DNA from: Acridotheres tristis
Taxonomy: Eukaryota; Chordata; Aves; Passeriformes; Sturnidae
Reading direction: 5' to 3'
Length of the DNA: 64,000 bases
Assembly (NCBI GenBank): GCA_037013685.1
Contig: CM072902.1
Location: forward strand, 12,938,747 to 13,002,746
Shown here: piece by piece, positions 48,186-64,000 of the stretch
How positions within the stretch are numbered: the first letter of the stretch is position 1
Layout of the letters: each line of letters starts with the position of its first letter
The notes under the pieces: generated by a model
The model's database searches: none
What the model saw: the letters and a program-made list of their open reading frames with translations, nothing else
Told to the model about the DNA's origin: nothing
Translations under genes and position numbers: made by a program

Positions 48186-50084
48186 GAGGGCTGGCAGCAG
48201 GACAGCTGATTTTTGGTGGCACTGGACTGCAGGATGTGTGGCTGCAGAGCTCCAGGGTGTGCAGGGATGGGCTCTGGCACCACAATGAACATGTAGAAAT
48301 ACGTGACAGAGCTCTTGGGCTTTCAGGACTAAATAAATTCATCTCTGGGAGTTTTTTTAAATGCTTGAGGCATTTTCTAAACGCACCATTTGGCAGTGAT
48401 AGCTCCTTCCCCGAGCTAATTCCTCAGTGATGCTTGCTGGACCTTGATCAATACCACCGTGAGTGCAGCCAGCTCTCTCTCCTCAGTGACACATGTGAAA
48501 GGCTCTTCCAAGCTGTCCTACACAGTCCTGCTGCTCTCACTAAGGATCTTCCACAGCAGAACAGCCCCTGGGGCCACAGGAGACTCAGAGCTGGCAGTCT
48601 TGGAGAAACTGAGCACACACAGAGCTGAACGAAAGCGTTCCCAGGGTGCTCATTTCATTTACATCCCATTCATTACAGAAACGAGGTGTGAAAGTAGTTT
48701 CCAGAGCTCCTTGGTGCAGGCTGCACGTGGATTTAATACCTACTCTGCTTTTCCAAGTCGCTTACCTCCAGAGAAGTCTCGTTTCAAGCCAATTATTTAG
48801 CTGCATTTCTCAGACTTTGAATACACTGCTGTATTAATGCAGCTGGGTCTAAACCACCATATATTTAAGAATGCTAAAGGGAAAGCTTTCAAAATGAAAG
48901 AACAGAGTAAAGAACCAGCTTACCTGATTTATAGGACCATCGAGTTTCTACTCCTGATTGTATTCATGCATAAAGAAGTCTCTAAAAAGAACCAAACTGT
49001 ATCAGATAAATTTTATCTTTTTTTTTTTTTTTGTTAAACATGCCTCAATCAGTCTACTCACAGGAAGAGAGATTCAAACATGAAAATAAGAGGCAACTGC
49101 AAAGAAGAAAACAAAAAGGTAATTAATAACCCTCACAGGAGAGTGCTTGCTGTCAGCAGGGCTCTTTATCAGGTTCAAGAGATTGCCAATGAGAGCCACA
49201 GCTGCAAAACATCTAAACCCCATCACTGCTTTCATGCTGGGGATGGGATTTGGGCCCCGCGTTTGCCAATTGGGAACTGATTGCCTGAAACAAGAGAATC
49301 GTCCCCTGGGATGCTCCAAGGTGCAGAGGGTTTTGCTTAAAGTTTGTCCCTGTGCAGCACAAGAAGGAAATGTACACAAACACCTCCTCCCAAGAGATAG
49401 ACACATGCAAAAATCTCCCTAGGAAGTTAATTTATTCTGCTGTTAGCAGATTGATTAGTGTTTGCCTGCATACAGGTGGCCCCAGTTCACTCTCAGGATC
49501 CTGCACAGTGGGGTCTGGCCACAGATTTGCAGTGACTGGGCACATCACCTCACCTTGGGACTCCCCACGTCAGGGAGGAACACACCTTGCTCAGAGCACT
49601 GTGAACACAATTAATTATTTATAGCACTGCCCTGTGGGTAACAGCCAGCTCCTGCTGCTGGACACACAGGGAGCTCTGAGCAAGCAGACAGGCACAGATC
49701 TGCTTGTCAGGAGTCTCAGTGCTGCAGCTGGAGGCTGTTTGTCCTCAGGGGACATTTCTGTGCTTTGTGCTAGCAGAGGATCTTGCTGTTGGTTCAGCTG
49801 CCAGCAGTTTGTGTTCCGGGCAGAGCAGCAGTGACAGGCAGGGACTGTCCCACTGCAAAGGCAACCCTGCACTCACCCCTCTGCTCTGCTGGGCTCCAGA
49901 CACACCTGGGCACTCTCAGCCTGCCTCGCTGCACACGGTGATGTGCCAAAAGCACCCAGAACAGCCCCAGGGCTGCAGGCAAGGCTGGGCTGAGCACGGC
50001 TGGACCTGCCACGCTTGGCTGCAGCACCAAGGCTGCTTCCCTCACCTGAGAGCTCGGCCAGGGCTGCTATGGACCCTGCACTGT
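48186..50084. other. Intergenic region without a recognised gene
   Basis: Contains a T run near 49.02 kb. The open frames overlap each other on both strands and have no recognisable product. I see no array. Confidence 0.55.
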
Positions 50085-50785
50085 CCTGTCCTCACTGCTG
50101 CACTGTCCTGTCCTCACTGCTGTCCTTGTCCTGTCCTCACTGCTGTCCTTGTCCTGTCCTCACTGCTGTCCTCGTCCTGTCCTCACTGCTGTCCTCGTCC
50201 TGTCCTCACTGCTGTCCTTGTCCTGTCCTCACTGCTGCACTGTCCTGTCCTCACTGCTGTCCTCGTCCTGTCCTCACTGCTGCGCTGTCCTGTCCTCATT
50301 GCTGTCCTTGTCCTGTCCTCACTGCTGTCCTCGTCCTGTCCTCACTGCTGTCCTTGTCCTGTCCTCACTGCTGTCCTTGTCCTGTCCTCACTGCTGCACT
50401 GTCCTGTCCTCACTGCTGTCCTCGTTCTGTCCTCACTGCTGTCCTCGTCCTGTCCTCACTGCTGTCCTCGTTCTGTCCTCACTGCTGTCCTCGTCCTGTC
50501 CTCACTGCTGCACTGTCCTGTCCTCACTGCTGTCCTCGTCCTGTCCTCACTGCTGCACTGTCCTGTCCTCACTGCTGTCCTCGTCCTGTCCTCACTGCTG
50601 TCCTTGTCCTGTCCTCATTGCTGTCCTTGTCCTGTCCTCATTGCTGTCCTTGTCCTGTCCTCACTGCTGTCCTTGTCCTGTCCTCATTGCTGTCCTTGTC
50701 CTGTCCTCACTGCTGTCCTCGTCCTGTCCTCACTGCTGTCCTTGTCCTGTCCTCACTGCTGTCCTTGTCCTGTCCTCATCCTGCT
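50085..50785. repeat. Minisatellite of CTGTCCTCACTGCTGTCCTTGTC-type units
   Basis: Roughly thirty copies of a 22-24 bp unit built from TGTCCTCACTGCTG, then TCCTTGTCC, TCCTCGTCC or CACTGTCC. The strand is pyrimidine-rich. Long Cys/Pro/Ser/Leu-rich open frames (up to 402 codons, 49704-50912) arise solely from the repeat. Confidence 0.97.
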
Positions 50786-51269
50786 CTGTTCTGTCACTGC
50801 TGCACCTCGTCCTGCACTGTGTCATCCTCACCTTGAGCTGAAAGAAAGCAAAGACCATCTTATCTCCAAACTATTGGGCACATTTGCTTTATTTCCTCAG
50901 CTTCTCTCTTAAAATCTCCCTAAAATGTGTTTAGCCAAATGTGGATCTTCCCAAGAGGAGAAAAGCAGAACCCAACCCCAGAAATGCACATTTATTTCAC
51001 GCTAGAAATAAAAGCATGTGGATTTATTTGCAAGTAGTTTCAAATCCTGAAAGGGTGGCTCGGTGCACATACATTTGTGGTATAACATGTTGGTGGTGCT
51101 GCGTGTTCTCCCCCAGCACTGCACAATGTAAAATTCTGTGAGTGGATTGTGCCAGGAGCCTTCCAGGATCCATCAAAGGACACATCCCTGTATTGCTGCC
51201 AGGCTCTCTCAGGGTAAACGTTCTGACAGTGAAAGGAAAGAGGCGTTCAGAGTAGGAAAAAAAAGATGA

Positions 51270-51330
51270 AGCCACTAAAATGCAAATTTTATTCACAGTT
51301 GGCATGTTTATAAATATATATATTACATTC
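51270..51330 (-). terminator. TMEM132D poly(A) signal and cleavage region
   Basis: On the minus strand several TGTA words (upstream element, about 51310-51340) are followed by GTGAATAAAATTTGC, with AATAAA at the complement of 51288-51293. A likely cleavage point follows within about 20 nt, then a T8 run (complement of 51257-51264) as downstream element. The complete layout makes this the best gene end for TMEM132D. Confidence 0.65.
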
Positions 51331-51785
51331 TTACAATCTACAGTACATTCTAAATATAGAGGGATTCAATCTAAGTGTTTGTGGGAGGGTGGGTGTGTAT
51401 TAAACTGAGCAACCCGGATTCAATGATGGAAGACAACAAAAAGGGGGCAAAGACTTACTCCAGAAAATAAAGGGGAACTTGAAATACTTTTATATATAAA
51501 ATCCATTACCCGGATTTTAGTTAGTGCTTTGGCACTTCGCCACGGGCCATTGGAGGCTCCTGTTGGAGCTCACAGGGAATGGTTTGAGGGCACGTTGGGT
51601 TGGAAGGTGATCACTGAAATCTTATGTATGTACATCCTTATCAGAAGAAAACGAGATGATCATCACCCTGGGAGAAACAAATGGTGTCTGTGCAGGGCTC
51701 AGTGTTCACTGTGCAGCTCTCCCCTGTGCCCTCCAAACCTGCTGGGCTAAGGGGGGAGCACAGGGAACTGAACCCCAACCTCCCC

Positions 51786-51840
51786 CAGGGGAGGGGATGG
51801 AGGAAGAGGAGGGGAAGGGGAAGAGGAAGGGGAAGGGACC
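51786..51840. repeat. G/A-rich homopurine tract (plus strand)
   Basis: About 50 bp of GGGGAGGGGATGGAGGAAGA followed by GGAGGGGAAGGGGAAGAGGA words. In the TMEM132D transcript it reads as a pyrimidine-rich CU tract in the 3' UTR, a typical PTB- or PCBP-type context, although no function is shown. Confidence 0.8.
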
Positions 51841-52782
51841 ACAGCTTCCAAGGCTTACTGATGTGGGAAGTGCCCTCAGGATACCAGATGGGGAGCTCCA
51901 GAGAAAGGGCTGGGAATACAAATTCCAAACAGGACAATCAGATAAAGTGGGCTTTTAAAAATAGCTCATTCTCTCAAACTTTCCAAAACAGACCTTCCTT
52001 AATATGAGTGATATTCTGAGTACAGATTATATCTTCTCCTATTTTACAAATTAGGAAATACCGAAAATTGGCTGGCAAAGTTTATTACCTTGGCATCTAC
52101 TTAAAAAGAAGAGTTTCAGTTTGAACTGAATCTGTGTATCCACTGTCAGTGCCTGGGAGGCAAACATGCTGGTTTGTAAACAGCCCAGTTACACCTTTAT
52201 CCCCTCCAGACTCTTTGGAAACTCCTGACTCCTCAGCTCTGGGAGCTGCTTCCTTCACACTGTTGGTTTTTGTCAGCTTTAAATGAACGTTCCTGGGTGG
52301 ATACTCTCTGCACGTGCCTCCAACGACATGCTCTTTTCATGGATCTATTTATTCTGAGACCAATCTTTTGCTTTTAACCAAAGCTTGCAATATTGAACAG
52401 TAGAGCTGTGTGAGCTTTGTAATATCCAAACTGCACTGGAGTTTGTTATATTTATTGATTTCCTGGGAAAGCACAGAGAGTGAGACCGTATTATTTTTCT
52501 AAGTTTTTTTTTTTTTCTCATGTTACCGTGTATCAAAAACCCCCACACATCTCTCACTTCCATCTCTGAGCACAGAGAAGACTTGAATTTTAAGAGCTGT
52601 CCAGGATCTCTGCTCTCCCAGCTGCTTTTGGGTGGCTTCTTGGGGCTCCATGGAGTGATTATCCACCAGCTGATTCTCGTTAGAATACAACATTTTGCCC
52701 CACTACCCAAAATTAAAGGCAGAAGGTGAGTGAAAAACAAACAAACGAACAAACCAAACCAAAAGAAGTCTTTTGTGTCTCA

Positions 52783-60309
<7,527 letters not shown>

Positions 60310-60655
60310 TTATAAAGTTCACCACATGCTGGGTAAGTGAGTGGGAGGAAGAGAAAGGATCCAGGTTTAACCCAGCTCCAGGTTCAGAGGACAGCTAGGA
60401 ATAACAAGGAAGGTGCCTGGTGTGCCCTTAATAGCCTGTGTAATTCAGCATCGTTAACAGGCTGGTTCTTCCTGCTATCAACAGCTCCAGTAAAACCCAA
60501 GATAAGGGAACAGCTTTTTTTGGTCCTTAATTCCCACTCCTACAGGAGGACAGACCTGGGATAATGGCAGGGAGAGATGGTTCCTCTCCTCTCCCCACAG
60601 CTCACACTGCCCAGCTGTCTCCTGTGTGCAGCCCAAGGAACCCCCTCAGCTGGGG

Positions 60656-60708
60656 AGGGACAGGTGAGACTGAGGAGGGACAGGTGAGACTGAGGAGGGA
60701 CAGATGTC
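60656..60708. repeat. 21 bp tandem repeat (GGAGGGACAGGTGAGACTGA), 2.5 copies
   Basis: Two full copies and a partial third, GGGACAGGTGAGACTGAGGA type, in a TMEM132D intron. Confidence 0.85.
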
Positions 60709-61734
60709 CCTAATCAACCCCAGAGTGGGACAGAACTCTTCAGGTACCAGGGAATGGGGTGGTCCCCACCAAAACTCATGCCAGGAGAGCTCAGTGATGG
60801 CCAGGGCTGTCCCCAGCCCTGCTGCCAGCCCATCAGAGCCCTCACACAGCCCTGGAACAGGAGCTCAAGCCACTCCTGATGTCACTTTATTTATCACCTG
60901 CAGCTCTGGACATCAATATTGCAGAGAGTTAGTAAATCTCACTCAAGCAATTTAGCAGTTGCTGCAAGGATCTAGGTGAGCTGACAGGACCTGTTCATTA
61001 CAGTTAGTTAAAATATATGAGTAAATGTACACGTCAAATAATTTATTAACTACCACTTTACCGTGCTGATGATCTGAAGGAATGATCTATTAGAACCCTG
61101 AACTCTTTTCACAATCCATTACCAGCCAGACCTTCTATTCCATTCCATCAATGTATTTAATATTTCTCACTCTAGAATGTACAGTCTCATCCTTGTCTGG
61201 ATTTAATGCCATTTTCTACTTTTCTGTTTAAATGCTGAATGAATTTAAATCACATTTAAATATCACCAGCTTTTGTAGGATAATTGGCATTCCTAATATT
61301 ATTATCTTTAAACAACAACAACCCCCTCACAGACAGATCCACAGCAAATGCATTTCCATCCTGGTTTGTCTGAGCCTAGGTGACACACCAAAAAAACGTT
61401 ATCATGGCTCTTGCAATGCCTCCCTTCCAAGCCATGTCTGTTTTAAGGTCAAACTTGAGTTGCTGTTGGTTTCAGCAGGAAAGAAGGAGTTTGTTTACAG
61501 GCAGATTTATGGTTTTTAGGATTGCCTCATGTAAGCCTGTTTTCCACCAGCTCCTGTCAGGATCCAGTCTCAATGTGCTGCACAGCAAGAAAATCCAGCT
61601 GCTGTCAAAAACCCCTGAAAACATGAAGGGAGGAGCTCAGAGCAGGCAGCTGAGCACAGACACTGATATTCCATCCACTCCATCCCAGTGCTGATCCCAG
61701 CTGAGCTGGGCAAAGCTGCAGGAAAAGCTCGATG

Positions 61735-63155
61735 TGAGCAGCAGGAATGGGGAATGGCTGTGGGGAATCACAGGGACATCCCTGGGAGCAGCAGGAATGG
61801 GGAATGGCTGGGGGGGAATCACAGGGACATCCCCGGGAGCAGCAGGAATGGGGAATGGCTGTGGGGGAATCACAGGGACATCCCCGGGAGCAGCAGGAAT
61901 GGGGAATGGCTGTGGGGGAATCACAGGGACATCCCCGGGAGCAGCAGGAATGGGGAATGGCTGTGGGGGAATCACAGGGACATCCCCGGGAGCAGCAGGA
62001 ATGGGGAATGGCTGTGGGGAATCACAGGGACATCCCCGGGAGCAGCAGGAATGGGGAATGGCTGTGGGGAATCACAGGGACATCCCCGGGAGCAGCAGGA
62101 ATGGGGAATGGCTGTGGGCACAGCACAGGGACATCCCCGGGAGCAGCAGGAATGGGGAATGGCTGTGGGGAAGCACAGGGACATCCCCGGGAGCAGCAGG
62201 AATGGGGAATGGCTGTGGGGGAATCACAGGAACATCCCCGGGAGCAGCAGGAATGGGGAATGGCTGTGGGGAATCACAGGAACATCCCTGGGAGCAGCAG
62301 GAATGGGGAATGGCTGTGGGGGAATCACAGGAACATCCCCGGGAGCAGCAGGAATGGGGAATGGCTGTGGGGGAATCACAGGGACATCCCTGGGAGCAGC
62401 AGGAATGGGGAATGGCTGTGGGGGAATCACAGGGACATCCCCGGGAGCAGCAGGAATGGGGAATGGCTGTGGGGGAATCACAGGAACATCCCTGGGAGCA
62501 GCAGGAATGGGGAATGGCTGTGGGGAATCACAGGAACATCCCCGGGAGCAGCAGGAATGGGGAATGGCTGTGGGGGAATCACAGGGACATCCCCGGGAGC
62601 AGCAGGAATGGGGAATGGCTGTGGGGAATCACAGGAACATCCCCGGGAGCAGCAGGAATGGGGAATGGCTGTGGGGGAATCACAGGAACATCCCTGGGAG
62701 CAGCAGGAATGGGGAATGGCTGTGGGGGAATCACAGGGACATCCTCGGGAGCAGCAGGAATGGGGAATGGCTGTGGGGGAATCACAGGGACATCCCTGGG
62801 AGCAGCAGGAATGGGGAATGGCTGTGGGGGAATCACAGGGACATCCCTGGGAGCAGCAGGAATGAGGAATGGCTGTGGGGGAATCACAGGGACATCCCTG
62901 GGAGCAGCAGGAATGGGGAATGGCTGTGGGGAATCACAGGGACATCCCTGGGAGCAGCAGGAATGGGGAATGGCTGTGGGGGAATCACAGGGACATCCCT
63001 GGGAGCAGCAGGAATGGGGAATGGCTGTGGGGGAATCACAGGGACATCCCTGGGAGCAGCAGGAATGGGGAATGGCTGTGGGGAATCACAGGGACATCCC
63101 TGGGAGCAGCAGGAATGGGGAATGGCTGTGGGGAATCACAGGAACATCCTGGGAC
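61735..63155. repeat. Minisatellite, 50-51 bp unit, about 28 copies
   Basis: The unit AGCAGCAGGAATGGGGAATG, GCTGTGGGGGAATCACAGGG, ACATCCCTGGG is repeated over 1.4 kb with few variants: CCCCGGG or CCCTGGG, GGGACATC or GGAACATC, and GGGG or GGGGG before AATC. The last variant makes copies 50 or 51 bp long, so frames slide between three overlapping open frames of up to 502 codons. One copy carries a GCACAGCACAGG variant. It lies in an upstream TMEM132D intron. Confidence 0.98.
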
Positions 63156-64000
63156 ACCAGGGAGAAGGGAAATTGGGCAGAGCCCCAAAGGGCTGACTTA
63201 CACAGGGGAGGAAAGAGCTAGAGCTGAAGATAGGGTGGCCCCAAGGTCACCTGGAGCCCGGGGGCTGCTGGCCCTGGGGTCCTGCACTCGCCCCTGAGCT
63301 CTGCAGGCTCTGAACACCTGGAATTCCCTGGGGAGCACATGGGTAACAGCTCTGTGTGACCTCCTTGCTGGAACTCAACACGGACTCTCCCAGGCCACAG
63401 AGATCACTCTGAATTGTGCTGGTCAGAGACGGGAATCACACTCTCAGATTTTAAAGTCATTAATGCTCAAGCAATAACAAGAGAAAGAAAATTTGGCAGG
63501 CAAACAGACCTCGAGTCCAACTTTATCAGGGTTTACTGCACAGAGAGAGTTAAAAAAAGAATCCATCCCTGAAAGACTGCTGCATGAATGATTAAATAAA
63601 TACCATGACCTTGTGCCTTCACGATGATGATTTATAGAACAAACTGATGGTCAGGAAAACAAATGACTCTGCTTGGGATACCCTCCTGTGCCTGCTTCCC
63701 TGCTGTCAGTGCAGTCAGCAGCAGCTGTGAGCTCACTGAGCTCCCAGCCAGCCCTTCACTGTTGCAATGAATAAGCATCACTGTTCTGCTGCAGTTTGCA
63801 TGCAGTCCTAACACAGCAACATCAAAACACGGGGCAGAGTAGAGCACATTTTCATAAATCAGGCCAGCACATTCAGGACGGGGTCATCAGTGGACAGGCA
63901 GGTGAGCCATGCCCTGCTCCTGCAGCCACATCCCAGCCATTCATCTTCCAGCACAAGAGAAGGGCAAAGACATGGAGGGGGAGCAGGAAAACCGAGCTGC
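63156..64000. other. End of window, intronic to TMEM132D
   Basis: Single-copy-looking sequence. The open frame at 63632-63847 on the minus strand has no TMEM132 similarity or splice context. Nothing else seen. Confidence 0.6.

Larger units (their letters stand above)
51270..52782 (-). other. TMEM132D: TMEM132D 3' UTR (about 1.5 kb)
   Basis: Non-coding sequence between the TAG at 52783 and a strong poly(A) site. It includes AT-rich stretches and a homopurine/homopyrimidine tract at 51786-51840. Other AATAAA words on the minus strand near 52348-52353 and 52451-52456 could serve as earlier sites. The UTR extent is inferred from sequence only. Confidence 0.6.

Noticed and set aside
49704..50912. 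402-codon Cys/Pro/Ser/Leu-rich open frame and companions
   Set aside because: Products of the TGTCCTCACTGCTG repeat in all frames, not a cysteine-rich protein gene.
51595..51625. GTTGGGTTGGAAGG resembling a CR1 tail
   Set aside because: Only about 15 bases match and the surrounding sequence does not continue the CR1 pattern.
61688..63221. Three overlapping open frames of about 500, 495 and 372 codons
   Set aside because: They coincide exactly with the 50-51 bp array. The same peptides recur in different frames because of one-base length changes between units.

Overview
This is vertebrate nuclear DNA, most likely from a bird. The genes are split into short exons with GT-AG introns of 0.4 to 8 kb. 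Interspersed repeats are sparse, and the two clear ones are CR1-type LINE 3' ends, the dominant avian family. Tandem minisatellites are unusually abundant. No bacterial, phage or CRISPR features are present. A passerine is possible but was not shown.

Two convergent protein-coding genes are supported. The left half (1 to about 32.5 kb, plus strand) holds the 3' part of GLT1D1, a GT-B fold glycosyltransferase-like protein. Its last eight coding exons (2959-2995, 4102-4158, 12200-12295, 13322-13371, 16699-16742, 17171-17291, 22040-22138, 30453-30599) join in frame into 216 codons plus TGA. The 5' exons lie left of the window. The right part (about 51.27 kb to the end, minus strand) holds the 3' part of TMEM132D, a single-pass neuronal adhesion-type membrane protein. 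Its last four coding exons (60053-60258, 58304-58577, 56745-56936, 52783-53958) join in frame into 615 codons plus TAG. A well-formed poly(A) site near 51.27-51.29 kb gives a 3' UTR of about 1.5 kb. The upstream TMEM132D exons lie right of the window. From memory, human 12q24.3 has the same tail-to-tail order.

The roughly 19 kb between the genes (about 32.5-51.3 kb) contains no convincing gene. It and the introns carry more than a dozen tandem arrays, about 8 kb in total. Among them are a 12-copy 61-63 bp array (18.1-18.8 kb), a 17-copy array (28.4-29.4 kb), a 41-copy hairpin-forming array just past the GLT1D1 stop (30.9-31.9 kb), a (GATGG)28 plus (GGA)20 pair (42.4-42.6 kb), an array with about 28 CACGTG E-boxes (42.77-43.9 kb), a 60 bp array (46.1-46.8 kb), a splice-site-like array (47.6-48.2 kb), a CTGTCCTCA-rich array (50.1-50.8 kb) and a 50-51 bp array (61.7-63.15 kb). 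Most long open frames in the window are by-products of these arrays.

The two genes have no evident joint pathway. The most interesting items are the E-box minisatellite, the hairpin array in the GLT1D1 3' flank or UTR, the stacked G-quadruplex-prone arrays, and a TMEM132D cytoplasmic peptide in which PP1-docking and WAVE-complex-binding consensus motifs overlap. Exon calls rest on reading frame, splice sites and remembered similarity to the human proteins. No database search was possible.
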